The notes beneath the pieces were generated by a model. That model was given only the letters and a program-made list of their open reading frames with translations. It made no database searches and was not told the origin of the DNA. A stretch of DNA of 64,000 nt, taken from positions 1 through 64,000 of the forward strand of contig CAYGFI010000005.1 in assembly GCA_964349045.1 (NCBI GenBank), given 5' to 3'. Made by a program: the position numbers and the translations under genes. Each line of letters starts with the position of its first letter. Within the stretch, counting starts at the first letter, position 1. Origin of the DNA: JACJXF01 sp964349045. GTDB lineage: Bacteria > Bacteroidota > Bacteroidia > Bacteroidales > GCA-2748055. Positions 8,757-17,803 of the stretch are shown in pieces.

Positions 8757-10241
8757 ATGAAAATCAAGCTGAATCTCCTTTCGGTATTTTTGGTAACAGC
8801 CATGGTATTGGCTTCTTGTGGCGGCACTGATCCCGGGTCGACCGGCAATGAATCAACAACTACCGGCTGGAAATATAATGACCCCGCCAATGGTGGATTT
8901 GCTGTTTCCAAAGCGTCAGAGCAGGTTACCGGTCCGGGTCTCGTATTGATTGAAGGTGGCACATTCACCATGGGCAGAGTGCAGGACGACGTAATGTATG
9001 AATGGAATGCCGTTCCAAGAAGGGTTACCGTATCATCATTTTATATGGATGAAACAGAGGTCAGAAATATCGACTACAGGGAATACGTTTACTGGTTAAC
9101 ACGTGTTTTTGGCGACAATAACCGTCAGGTTGTATATAACGCGCTGCCTGATACACTGGTTTGGAGGGATCCGGTTGCATATAACGAACCCTATGTTGAG
9201 TATTATTTCCGGCACCCTGCTTATAACCAATATCCTGTTGTTGGTGTTGACTGGCTGCAATCGAATGATTACTGCCAATGGCGGACCGACAGGGTTAACG
9301 AGAGTGTGATGGTAGATAACGGCTTTATTGAACTGAGTACCGACCAGAAAGACGAAAACAATTTTAACACCGATGCCTACCTGGCAGGAATTTACCAGCC
9401 GGTTATCAGAAATCCTATTGAAAGCCTGAATCCAAACCAGGATTCCCGTATATTATCAATTGAAGATGGTGTTCTTCTGCCTAAATATCGTCTTCCTTCT
9501 GAAGCAGAATGGGAATTTGCAGCCTTTGCCCTTCGCGGAAACACCTCTGAAGAATTGGTATGGGAACGCAGAGTATACCCGTGGAGCGGACACAACGTAA
9601 GAAACGACCAACCTAAAAACCTGGGTGAGATGAGAGCTAACTTTGTAAGAGGTAGCGGAGATATGATGGGCCTTGCCGGTAATCTTAACGATGGAGGTTC
9701 TATTACTACCCCTGTTAAAGCATTCTGGCCCAATGATTACGGCTTGTATTGTATGGCAGGCAACGTTAACGAATGGGTGGCAGATGTATATCGTCCTCTC
9801 TCTTTCGAAGATGTCAGTGGTTTTAATCCATACCGCGGTAATCAGTTTGATAAACTTTACAGGAATGCTGATGGAAATACTGAAATCGACAGCCTTGGAA
9901 GACTTCAAAAAGTTCCCATTACTGAAAAAGATGCCGAAGGCCGTTTCAATTACAGGAAATCGGATTACCGTAACTACAGGGATGGCGATTTGCAGTCTGC
10001 AATGGATGTTCCGGAAAAAGACACCGCAAGTGAAATATACAAGAAAGGCAGCCTGAACATGTATGATAAGGAATCCTCACTGATCAATGATAATGTGAGA
10101 GTTTACAAAGGGGGATCATGGAAAGACAGGGCTTATTTCCTGAGTCCGGGTACCCGCCGCTTCCTTCTTGAAACTGAAGCCAGGGACGATATCGGTTTCC
10201 GTTGCGCAATGACACGCGTAGGAAGCCCAACCGGATTTTAA
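8757..10241 (+). CDS. gldJ: Gliding motility/type IX secretion lipoprotein GldJ (sulfatase-modifying-factor fold)
   Basis: A 494-residue lipoprotein with a lipobox (VLASCGG, Cys21). The remainder is a formylglycine-generating-enzyme-like domain: VLIEGGTFTMGR near residue 65, MDETEVRN near 100, RLPSEAEWEFA near 245, GNVNEWVAD near 340, and the C-terminal VYKGGSWKDRAYF to DDIGFRCA. GldJ and GldK share this fold without enzymatic evidence and form part of the type IX ring structures. GldJ rather than GldK is chosen because the gene lies next to porU/porV and directly before murF, as in Flavobacterium johnsoniae. A GGA ribosome site precedes the ATG. Confidence 0.85.
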   Translation: MKIKLNLLSVFLVTAMVLASCGGTDPGSTGNESTTTGWKYNDPANGGFAVSKASEQVTGPGLVLIEGGTFTMGRVQDDVMYEWNAVPRRVTVSSFYMDETEVRNIDYREYVYWLTRVFGDNNRQVVYNALPDTLVWRDPVAYNEPYVEYYFRHPAYNQYPVVGVDWLQSNDYCQWRTDRVNESVMVDNGFIELSTDQKDENNFNTDAYLAGIYQPVIRNPIESLNPNQDSRILSIEDGVLLPKYRLPSEAEWEFAAFALRGNTSEELVWERRVYPWSGHNVRNDQPKNLGEMRANFVRGSGDMMGLAGNLNDGGSITTPVKAFWPNDYGLYCMAGNVNEWVADVYRPLSFEDVSGFNPYRGNQFDKLYRNADGNTEIDSLGRLQKVPITEKDAEGRFNYRKSDYRNYRDGDLQSAMDVPEKDTASEIYKKGSLNMYDKESSLINDNVRVYKGGSWKDRAYFLSPGTRRFLLETEARDDIGFRCAMTRVGSPTGF

Positions 10242-10263
10242 TAATGGAACTATACCGTATTAT

Positions 10264-10291
10264 AAAGGGTGTCTCCAAAAGACACCCTTTT
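10264..10291 (+). terminator. Rho-independent terminator after gldJ
   Basis: A nine-base-pair stem AAGGGTGTC/GACACCCTT with loop TCCAAAA is followed by TTATCTTTT. It sits 23 bp after the gldJ stop and before the murF ATG. Transcription of gldJ and murF may therefore be partly uncoupled despite their closeness. Confidence 0.85.
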
Positions 10292-10305
10292 ATCTTTTCC
10301 TCAAA

Positions 10306-11607
10306 ATGACAATCGAAGATCTATACCACCTTTTTAAAGAATGCCCCGGCATTTCCACCGACTCCCGTAAACCTGCTCCCGGGTCCATCTTTTTTGCTCT
10401 TAAAGGTGAAAACTTCGATGGTAACAAATTTGCCCTTGATGCAGTTCAAAAAGGCTGTTCTTTTGCTGTAGTTGATGATCCTTCACTTAAAAATCACCCT
10501 GAACTGATCTATTTTCAGGATGTCCTCGTTACACTTCAAAATCTTGCAAATTATCACCGTAGTCAACTGAAAATCCCTGTTATTGGTATTACCGGATCGA
10601 ATGGGAAAACGACAACCAAAGAACTGACCGCTGCGATATTGAGCCGTAAATATAAGGTATGCGCCACACAGGGTAACCTTAATAATCATATCGGGGTCCC
10701 CCTGACCCTGCTTACTGCAAGTGACCACGATATGGTAATCATTGAGATGGGAGCTAACCATACCGGTGAAATAGCAGCCCTGTGCAAAATTGCTAATCCC
10801 GGTTTCGGCATCATTACTAATATCGGGAAAGCTCATCTCGGGGGATTTGGATCACCCGAAGAAGTTATTAAAGCAAAAACAGAACTTTACAATCATCTGG
10901 CACAAGTCAGGGGTAAGGTATTCGTAGATTCAGATAATGCACTTTTGCGAAGACTGGTATCAGAAAAAAATATTGATCCGGTGTTCTATGGAAATGCACC
11001 CGGATCTGTCTGCTCAGGTGAGATAAGCGGAAATACTGAATTTTTAGCAGTAAAAGTCCATATTTCCGGGTTTAATAATGATCTCTTTATTCAGACTTCA
11101 CTGGTCGGAAATTATAATCTGAATAATTTGTTAGCCGCTGTATGTATCGGTAAATATTTTGGCGTTGGTCCGGAAGATATTACTTCAGCCCTTACGGAAT
11201 ATGTTCCGTCCAACAACCGTTCCCAACTGATGGTTACGCAAAATAATAAGATTGTAAATGATGCCTACAACGCGAATCCAGGCTCCATGGAAAGTTCTAT
11301 AAGCAACTTTCTTCAAATGAGTGAAGATCTGCCAAAAATGATCATTCTCGGAGATATGCTCGAACTGGGAAAGTTCTCCCGTTCAGAACATCAGGCGATT
11401 ATTGAATTCCTGAAAAGCCGGAACTTTTCCAATGTAATTCTGGTCGGACCAGAGTTCTGCGCGATTTCGGAATTATACTCCCTGGCTTGTTTCCATGATG
11501 TTGAAGAATTGATTGAACATTTTCGCTCCAATACGGTTAAAGAGCATTCCATCCTCCTTAAAGGAAGCAGGGGAATAAAACTGGAGAAATTATTGGATGT
11601 ATTATAA
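10306..11607 (+). CDS. murF: UDP-N-acetylmuramoyl-tripeptide--D-alanyl-D-alanine ligase
   Basis: A 433-residue cytosolic Mur ligase that adds D-Ala-D-Ala to the UDP-MurNAc tripeptide in peptidoglycan synthesis. The ATP-binding motif GITGSNGKTTTKEL lies near residues 95-108. IIEMGANHTGEI and ITNIGKAHLGGFGS are typical of the central domain. NDAYNANPGSMESS begins the C-terminal domain, and ILGDMLELG follows. Length is normal. The start is 15 bp after the gldJ terminator. The gldJ-murF adjacency is also known from flavobacteria. Confidence 0.95.
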   Translation: MTIEDLYHLFKECPGISTDSRKPAPGSIFFALKGENFDGNKFALDAVQKGCSFAVVDDPSLKNHPELIYFQDVLVTLQNLANYHRSQLKIPVIGITGSNGKTTTKELTAAILSRKYKVCATQGNLNNHIGVPLTLLTASDHDMVIIEMGANHTGEIAALCKIANPGFGIITNIGKAHLGGFGSPEEVIKAKTELYNHLAQVRGKVFVDSDNALLRRLVSEKNIDPVFYGNAPGSVCSGEISGNTEFLAVKVHISGFNNDLFIQTSLVGNYNLNNLLAAVCIGKYFGVGPEDITSALTEYVPSNNRSQLMVTQNNKIVNDAYNANPGSMESSISNFLQMSEDLPKMIILGDMLELGKFSRSEHQAIIEFLKSRNFSNVILVGPEFCAISELYSLACFHDVEELIEHFRSNTVKEHSILLKGSRGIKLEKLLDVL

Positions 11608-11650
11608 TCTTCATTCACCGGGTAGATAACCGGGTAAAAATTAAAAGCAA

Positions 11651-12322
11651 ATGGCAAACAAATTAATGGATCCGATAGGCAGGTTGATGGGATTACGTTA
11701 TAAATCGCATCCCTGGCACGGGGTAGACATTGGTCCGGACGCTCCGGAAGTGATAACCTGTTTCATTGAAATGGTACCCAGGGATACGGTAAAATACGAG
11801 GTAGACAAGGTTACGGGTTACCTGAAAATAGACCGTCCCGGTAAATATTCAAACTCGGTTCCTGCTCTGTATGGATTTATACCTCAGACTTTATCGGGAG
11901 ATATGGTCGCCAACCTGGCAAGAGAAAAAACCGGTAATAATGAAATTACCGGAGATAACGATCCGATAGATATCTGTATCCTGACTGAAAAAGAGATCAC
12001 CCATGGTGACATTCTTGTAAAAGCGCGACCGATAGGCGGTTTTAGAATGATCGATAAAAACCAGGCAGATGATAAAATTATTGCCGTGCTGAAACATGAT
12101 GCCATGTATGAATCATTCAACGACGTTTCCGAGGTACCTGAAAAGGTAGTAGAAAGATTAAAACATTATTTTCTTACCTATAAGGATCTCCCCGGAAAAC
12201 CAAGTCAGTGCGAAATAACTCACACCTATGGCAGGGAAGAAGCCCTCGAAGTCATCAATCGCTCACTGGAAGATTATACAACAAAATTCAAGAATCTGGA
12301 TAATATTCTTTCGCTGGTTTAA
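11651..12322 (+). CDS. ppa: Inorganic pyrophosphatase (family I)
   Basis: A 223-residue soluble inorganic diphosphatase that splits pyrophosphate from biosynthetic reactions. Motifs include FIEMVPRDTVKYEVDK, the substrate-loop region YGFIPQTLSGD and the metal-binding signature GDNDPIDICILTE, in which the Asp residues bind Mg. KARPIGGFRMIDKNQADDKIIAV follows. Family I bacterial enzymes are often near 175 residues. This one has N- and C-terminal extensions, as in other Bacteroidota. It is 43 bp after murF on the same strand and may be co-transcribed. Confidence 0.92.
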   Translation: MANKLMDPIGRLMGLRYKSHPWHGVDIGPDAPEVITCFIEMVPRDTVKYEVDKVTGYLKIDRPGKYSNSVPALYGFIPQTLSGDMVANLAREKTGNNEITGDNDPIDICILTEKEITHGDILVKARPIGGFRMIDKNQADDKIIAVLKHDAMYESFNDVSEVPEKVVERLKHYFLTYKDLPGKPSQCEITHTYGREEALEVINRSLEDYTTKFKNLDNILSLV

Positions 12323-12324
12323 AT

Positions 12325-12340
12325 GGTCCTGTCAAGGACC
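12325..12340. terminator. Short hairpin between convergent ppa and GT2 genes
   Basis: GGTCCT-GTCA-AGGACC forms a perfect six-base-pair stem directly after the ppa stop. Only a weak T-rich stretch follows on the plus strand, so termination is possible but not certain. Confidence 0.4.
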
Positions 12341-12386
12341 TGGTAGCTCTTTGTTACAAAGGATCAACAATCCAAAATCCTCATAA

Positions 12387-13424
12387 TCACTGATTAGGAT
12401 AGATCCAACGCAACGACTGAAACGTATATTTCTTTTTAATAAAGTATTCCTTCACAATACTCCCCGGAAAAATCTCCCTGTGTTCGTACCTGATGATAAA
12501 CTGCAATTCAGCTTTTCTGAATTTTTTATAAGCTCTGTAACTTTTATAGAATGAAAGGTGTGCTCTGAATACAGCAAAAAATTCCCTGAACGAGGCTTTC
12601 AGCAGAAAACGAAGAGCCGACACCCAATCAAGGATCAAACGGGCTATTATGATCCTTCCTAATAAAACGCCAGGCAGATTTTTATAAAGCAGAAAGAGAT
12701 TATTTCTGAAATTAAGGAAAGTTTTCCTGGGATTTCCCTGGGGCAAAGTACCTCCCCCGAAATGATAAACAAGAGACCGGGGCTCAACCATGATGCGGTA
12801 ACCGCGATTTTTAAGCCTCCAGCAGAGATCGATTTCTTCCATGTGGGCAAAGAAATGCGGATCCAATCCCCCCGCGAGTTTATACAAGGGTCCGCGCACC
12901 ATCAGGCAGGCCCCTGAAGCCCAGAATATATCACGCGGTTTGTTGTACTGACCATAATCTGTTTCAATACTATCAAAAATCCGTCCCTGGCAGAACGGAT
13001 AACCATATTTATCGATGAAACCACCTGCCGCTCCTGCATATTCAAAAAGATCCTTACGTTCCGAGGAGATAATTTTTGGCATGCAGGCAGCCACTAATGG
13101 ATTTTTATCAAGAAGTCCGATCATCGGATTCAGCCATCCTTCCGTAACTTCAACATCCGAATTCAAAAGAATTAAATATTCGGCCTCAACCTGCGAAAGC
13201 GCACGATTGTATCCTTCAGCAAAGCCATAGTTTTTATCGAGGGAGATAATACTTACTGAAGGAAATGTGTTCTTCAGGAAAGAAACAGAATCATCGTCTG
13301 AACCATTATCTGCTATGATAACTTTAACCCCATCCTGTGCAGAATGCTTTACAACAGAAGGAAGAAAGCGTTGTAAAAACGATTTCCCGTTCCAGTTTAA
13401 AATTACGATGGCTACTTTTAACAT
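12387..13424 (-). CDS. Glycosyltransferase family 2
   Basis: A 345-residue GT-A fold glycosyltransferase. The N-terminus VAIVILNWNGKSFLQRFLP binds the nucleotide, ADNGSDD and LLNSDVEV supply the acidic metal-binding residues, and FAHMEEIDLCWRLKNRGY is the acceptor-side ED motif. The family includes rhamnosyl- and N-acetylglucosaminyltransferases for cell-surface polysaccharides. The substrate cannot be told. A hydrophobic stretch near residues 255-280 (LLGRIIIARLILDWVSALRFLL) may contact the membrane. It lies downstream of the acyltransferase on the same strand, which fits envelope lipid/glycan assembly. Confidence 0.9.
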   Translation of the reverse strand: MLKVAIVILNWNGKSFLQRFLPSVVKHSAQDGVKVIIADNGSDDDSVSFLKNTFPSVSIISLDKNYGFAEGYNRALSQVEAEYLILLNSDVEVTEGWLNPMIGLLDKNPLVAACMPKIISSERKDLFEYAGAAGGFIDKYGYPFCQGRIFDSIETDYGQYNKPRDIFWASGACLMVRGPLYKLAGGLDPHFFAHMEEIDLCWRLKNRGYRIMVEPRSLVYHFGGGTLPQGNPRKTFLNFRNNLFLLYKNLPGVLLGRIIIARLILDWVSALRFLLKASFREFFAVFRAHLSFYKSYRAYKKFRKAELQFIIRYEHREIFPGSIVKEYFIKKKYTFQSLRWIYPNQ

Positions 13425-13472
13425 GGTATAAAGGTAATAAATGAAACTGCAAAATTATTTGGGGAAGGAAAT

Positions 13473-14402
13473 CTAAACGCGGGTATTATTCTCAGAGAAC
13501 CGAAAAATTCCCCGGCTCTCTTCCTTTTCACGCCGCCGGGTAAGCTTCCATCGCCTGTGCGACCAAAGCCAGTATTGAGGTTCTTCCCGGATTAACTCTT
13601 CGAGCATACCAAAGAATTTTTCCGTAATTTCATGTCCGGGTGATTCCAGGGGATTTTCCTCCACAGGGATTAACTCTACACTGTATTTACCTCTTTCTGT
13701 TTTTTTAATTTTACCAAACAAAACTACCATATTGAATTGCTTCGCCAGTTTTTCCGGCCCCAGGTAAACAGCGGTCTGCTGATTCAGGAATGGGATCCAG
13801 TATTGTACCTCCTCCCATACGGGCGACTGGTCGACAATGAAAACATTAAAGGTTGGAAGCTTTTCATTTTTATATTTTATAAGAACTCGCACCACCTCCC
13901 TCATACTTACCATCCTGGTTCCGAATTTACCGCGGGTATTGTTTACCAGCTTATCAAATCGCTTATTATTCAGTGGCTTATACACCCCAATTATTTTATA
14001 ATTCAGATGAGGCACTATACCCAGGGTCCATTCCCAGTTACAATAATGTGCTCCAACTGCCACAACTGATCTGTGAGAATCGCGGTATTTATCTAATATC
14101 CCGGGATTTAGCAATTGAATCCTCTGGCCTAGTTGTCCGGGACTCATATGAATCATTTTTACGCTTTCGACGATCATATCGGCAAAATGCCGGTAAAAAG
14201 CTTTTTCAATCGAAAGCCGTTCATTTACAGTTTTTCCGGGAAATGCCAGCCTGATGTTTTCTTTAACAACTGCAAGTCTGTAACGGATCAGATAATACAA
14301 TAAATAATATAAGCCATCTGCCATAAAATATAAAACCTTAAATGGCAGTAACGCGATTGAGCGGAGAATCAGGTATTGAATGTAAAAAGCGATTGCAGAC
14401 AT
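13473..14402 (-). CDS. LpxL/HtrB-like lysophospholipid acyltransferase
   Basis: A 309-residue protein of the lipid A biosynthesis acyltransferase family. The catalytic motif H-x4-E is present in VGAHYCNWEW. The N-terminus is membrane-embedded (FYIQYLILRSIALLPFKVLYFM). DQSPVWEEVQYWIPFLNQ and the C-terminal PQYWLWSHRRWK are family-typical. It probably transfers a secondary acyl chain to lipid A at the inner membrane, or acts on a related lipid. It lies 10 bp downstream of the monophosphatase gene and is likely part of the same transcript. Confidence 0.88.
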   Translation of the reverse strand: MSAIAFYIQYLILRSIALLPFKVLYFMADGLYYLLYYLIRYRLAVVKENIRLAFPGKTVNERLSIEKAFYRHFADMIVESVKMIHMSPGQLGQRIQLLNPGILDKYRDSHRSVVAVGAHYCNWEWTLGIVPHLNYKIIGVYKPLNNKRFDKLVNNTRGKFGTRMVSMREVVRVLIKYKNEKLPTFNVFIVDQSPVWEEVQYWIPFLNQQTAVYLGPEKLAKQFNMVVLFGKIKKTERGKYSVELIPVEENPLESPGHEITEKFFGMLEELIREEPQYWLWSHRRWKLTRRREKEESRGIFRFSENNTRV

Positions 14403-14411
14403 CTGGGAAGA

Positions 14412-15212
14412 TTAGCGGATCATAATTGTTTTTATATCTTCTAAAAATTCATTAAAAACCAGATCGTTTGAAATTACTATTTCTCCCCCGAACAAATAAT
14501 TATTTCCTCCCCTGAAATCTGAAACCTTCCCTCCTGCCTGCTTAACTATTAGTACCCCGGCAGCCACATCCCATGGATTCAGACCATATTCGTAGAACGC
14601 TTCAAACCTGCCACAGGCAATATAGGCAATATCGGTGGCAGCAGAACCCAGGCGGCGCAGTCCATGAGAATTTTCCATGAAAAACCTTACTGTTTCCATG
14701 AAGTTTGAGAGATGGGAAAAATCAGTATACGGGAAGCCGGTGGCAATCAGGGAATCATTCACCTTATCCACTTTGCTGACGTGAATCTCTTTACCGTTCA
14801 GGTAGGCTTTACTACCCTTCCATGCATAAAAACACTCATTTAGTCCCATTTCATGCACTACACCCAGGATTATCTCTTCGCCTGCCATCAATGCAACGCT
14901 TATAGCATATGGAGGCAAACCGTGAATATAATTAGTAGTGCCATCCAGGGGGTCGATGATCCAATTGTATTTTTCTCCTCTTTTTGAACTGGTATCTTCT
15001 TCAGCGATAAATCCCGATTCAGGAAGCAGATTCGCTAAACCATTAACCAGCATTTCCTCTGCAGTTTTATCTACATGAGTCACGTAATTGTGCCGGCCTT
15101 TAACTTCCACATTCAACTCTATACGTTTATCCAGTTCAATGTTTATAAACGATGCTGTTTTTGCAACAATAACGCGTACATCCTGGCATAATTTTTCTAA
15201 ATCCATTGTCAT
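14412..15212 (-). CDS. Inositol monophosphatase family protein
   Basis: A 266-residue Mg-dependent sugar phosphatase of the SuhB/IMPase type. The signature IIDPLDGTTNYIHGLP (near residues 82-97) carries the metal-binding Asp residues. GFIAEEDT precedes it, and the C-terminal NPWDVAAGVLIVKQAGG holds the final Asp. Likely substrates are inositol phosphates or a related sugar phosphate; the exact one is not determined. It lies 5 bp after ppk1 on the same strand. Confidence 0.92.
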   Translation of the reverse strand: MTMDLEKLCQDVRVIVAKTASFINIELDKRIELNVEVKGRHNYVTHVDKTAEEMLVNGLANLLPESGFIAEEDTSSKRGEKYNWIIDPLDGTTNYIHGLPPYAISVALMAGEEIILGVVHEMGLNECFYAWKGSKAYLNGKEIHVSKVDKVNDSLIATGFPYTDFSHLSNFMETVRFFMENSHGLRRLGSAATDIAYIACGRFEAFYEYGLNPWDVAAGVLIVKQAGGKVSDFRGGNNYLFGGEIVISNDLVFNEFLEDIKTIMIR

Positions 15213-15217
15213 CGAAA

Positions 15218-17284
15218 CTAATCTTTTACCTTACCGTCACTCATTTTTTTGTAATAATTATAAAGTTCAACCTGTGATCGTATCGGTCTTTCACCGGCGT
15301 GTTTTTTATAATGATTACTTTGTGTTTCATCAATAATCCGGGCTTTCACATTATCCATTAACTGAATGTCAAGTATATGTTTTAACTCAGCCTGAAGATC
15401 TTTATCATATACCGGCGCCGACACTTCAATACGGTTGTCGATGTTACGGGTCATCCAATCGGCTGAAGAAATGAAATACAGCTCTTCTCCCGCGTTACAG
15501 AAAACAAAGATCCGGCTATGCTCCAGGTATTTATCAACAATGCTGATCGCTTCAATGTTTTCGCTTTGCCCGGGAATTCCGGGAATGATTGAACAGGTAC
15601 CTCTTACGATCAGCTTAATTTTAACACCTGCATTATTTGCCAGGTATAATTTCCTGACCATGTCGGTATCTACAATGCTGTTAACTTTCAGAATAATAAA
15701 TGCAGGCAAACCCTTTTTCGCATTTGAAATTTCCGTGTCAATCAAGGCATTTAACCGTTTTCTCTGGTAATTCGGAGAAACTATGAGCTCTTTGAAATTA
15801 TAATTTTTAAAGGTATTATTGAAAAAATCAAAAATTTTCCAGACTTCAGCTGCTATGTATTTATCTTTGGTAAGCAGCAACAGATCGGAATAAACATTTG
15901 CAGTACCTTCGTGAAAGTTACCGGTTCCAATGGCAGAATAATTTACTGTTCGTCCATGTTCGATGCGTGAGATGAGTGTAAGTTTACTATGAACCTTAAG
16001 TCCGCGTATACCAAAGGTAACTTTTGCGCCAACCTCTTCAAGTCTCTTTGACCAGAATATATTGGACTTTTCATCAAACCTTGCCTGAAGTTCAATATTC
16101 ACACTAACACTCTTTCCGTTAAGAGCGGCATTGATCAGAGCGTTGATCACTGCCGAATCGTTTGCAACCCGGTACAGGGTAGTTTTGATGGAGGTGACTT
16201 TTGGATCCATAGATGCCTCCCTTAACCAGTTAATATAATGATTAAACTTCTGGTAGGGAAAATGCAACATCATATCCTTTTCAGTGATTACATCGAAAAG
16301 ACTCTTTCCGGCATGAATCCTGGGATGATTAAGTGGAGGATGAAAATCGTATTGAAGGTGCTTTTTGCCCAGGTTAGGAAACTTCATAAAATCCTTGAAG
16401 TTATGGTACCGGCCACCCGGTATGAGATTATCATCTTCATGGAGATTAAGTCTTTGAATAAGGTAATGCAGCAGGTCTTTCGACATCTGTTTATCGTACA
16501 CGAAACGCACCGGCTGACCTTCGCTGCGTCCCTGCACACTCTGATCAATTTTTTCAAGAAAACTTTTCGAGAGATCATTGTCTATATCCAGTTCTGCATC
16601 CCTCGTCAACTTTATTGTGTACGCTTCAAAATGGTCAAAATGAAACTGAGAGAAAACGATTTTCAGACCATACCGGATTACATCATCAAGCAGTATCAGG
16701 TATTTCCGGGTCAGGATGGGGAAAAGTAAAAACCTGCCCAGCCTTTCGGTTGGCACTTCAATTATAGCGTATTCATTTTCAATTTTCGGATCATGGCTCG
16801 TCATCTTTACAGCAAGATAGATGGATCTGTCTTTGAGATTCGGAAACTCCTTAACATTATGCAACATAATGGGTGTTAAAACCGGAAGTACCTGTTCAAT
16901 GAAATAGCGGTGGACAAATTCCTGTTTCTTCCGGGTGAGTTGTTTCTCATCAATAATGATAATTCTCTCCTTTTCAAGGTCATTGCGAAGTTCCTGGTAA
17001 ATGCTTTCAAATTTCTTTTGCTGATGTATTACTATTTGCTGAATCTGGTTGAGAATTTCCTTTGGCTTTTCCTTGTAGGTTGCACCGGTGCTGGCGGCCA
17101 CATCGATCATTCTTTTTATGGTTGCAACTCTGACTTTAAAAAATTCATCAAGATTATTCGAGAATATTCCCAGGAAACGTATTCTCTCTACCAGAGGCAC
17201 ATTCTGATCAGCAGCTTCCTGTAATACTCTTTCATTAAATGAAAGCCAACTGATCTCTCTGTTTATAATCTTCTTATTCTTCAT
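15218..17284 (-). CDS. ppk1: Polyphosphate kinase 1
   Basis: A 688-residue PPK1 that reversibly builds polyphosphate from ATP. The N-terminal domain begins REISWLSFNERVLQEA. The catalytic half contains IKTTLYRVANDSAVINALI, the phospholipase-D-like motif GLKVHSKLTLISR whose His is autophosphorylated in the family, NFHEGTANVYSD, and the second half-site YLEHSRIFVF. Length matches the family. It is followed by the monophosphatase and preceded 12 bp upstream by the SixA-like gene on the same strand, so the three may form one operon. Confidence 0.96.
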   Translation of the reverse strand: MKNKKIINREISWLSFNERVLQEAADQNVPLVERIRFLGIFSNNLDEFFKVRVATIKRMIDVAASTGATYKEKPKEILNQIQQIVIHQQKKFESIYQELRNDLEKERIIIIDEKQLTRKKQEFVHRYFIEQVLPVLTPIMLHNVKEFPNLKDRSIYLAVKMTSHDPKIENEYAIIEVPTERLGRFLLFPILTRKYLILLDDVIRYGLKIVFSQFHFDHFEAYTIKLTRDAELDIDNDLSKSFLEKIDQSVQGRSEGQPVRFVYDKQMSKDLLHYLIQRLNLHEDDNLIPGGRYHNFKDFMKFPNLGKKHLQYDFHPPLNHPRIHAGKSLFDVITEKDMMLHFPYQKFNHYINWLREASMDPKVTSIKTTLYRVANDSAVINALINAALNGKSVSVNIELQARFDEKSNIFWSKRLEEVGAKVTFGIRGLKVHSKLTLISRIEHGRTVNYSAIGTGNFHEGTANVYSDLLLLTKDKYIAAEVWKIFDFFNNTFKNYNFKELIVSPNYQRKRLNALIDTEISNAKKGLPAFIILKVNSIVDTDMVRKLYLANNAGVKIKLIVRGTCSIIPGIPGQSENIEAISIVDKYLEHSRIFVFCNAGEELYFISSADWMTRNIDNRIEVSAPVYDKDLQAELKHILDIQLMDNVKARIIDETQSNHYKKHAGERPIRSQVELYNYYKKMSDGKVKD

Positions 17285-17296
17285 CTGCAGATCATG

Positions 17297-17797
17297 CTAA
17301 GAATTATGTGGGGAGTCGAAAAATTCACTGGACAGACATTTTCTGCCAATCCCTTTCCAACTGTCTGCTTTAAAACGCAGCATTACCAATCCAGCTGTTG
17401 GAATATTATCTATATTGAGTCGTGACAGGTAATTTGCCAATTCCGTAAAACCCGGGTTATGCCCAAAGATCATCAGAGACTTCCGGGAATCATCGGTAGA
17501 AGTAATGACTGACATAATTTCCAGGTATTCTGCAAGATAGATATCCTGGTTAATAATAATTTCATCAGCAGGAAAATTGAGCACGCGAGAGAAAATGATA
17601 GCTGTATGCAATGCACGTGCGGCCGGGCTGCTGATCACAGCATCCGGAAGAATTGCGTTCTTCAAAACCCGGTTTGCCATTTCATACGCATCTTTAATAC
17701 CGCGGTCCTTCAGAGGACGGTCGATATCCGATACCGCAGGATAGTCCCAGGTTGATTTACCGTGACGAACAATAAAAAGTAACTTCTCTTCTGCCAT
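17297..17797 (-). CDS. SixA-like histidine phosphatase
   Basis: A 166-residue phosphoglycerate-mutase-like protein. The N-terminal RHGKS motif (FIVRHGKSTWDYPAVSD) contains the phospho-accepting His. VISSPAARALHTA holds the second Arg, and IFGHNPGFTELANYL holds the catalytic His. The small size and these motifs fit SixA, which dephosphorylates phosphohistidine domains, but other small phosphatases share them. It sits between phoH and ppk1 with 6-bp and 12-bp gaps. Confidence 0.85.
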   Translation of the reverse strand: MAEEKLLFIVRHGKSTWDYPAVSDIDRPLKDRGIKDAYEMANRVLKNAILPDAVISSPAARALHTAIIFSRVLNFPADEIIINQDIYLAEYLEIMSVITSTDDSRKSLMIFGHNPGFTELANYLSRLNIDNIPTAGLVMLRFKADSWKGIGRKCLSSEFFDSPHNS

Positions 17798-17803
17798 AAA
17801 CGA

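Noticed and set aside
9456..9908. A 150-residue minus-strand frame inside gldJ
   Set aside because: It is antisense to a well-conserved gene, has no recognisable motif, and no promoter or ribosome site of its own.
12907..13230. A small plus-strand gene inside the GT2 region (around 13015-13230)
   Set aside because: It is antisense to the glycosyltransferase, with no supporting motif.
16238..16729. A 163-residue plus-strand frame inside ppk1
   Set aside because: It is an antisense shadow of conserved PPK1 coding sequence.
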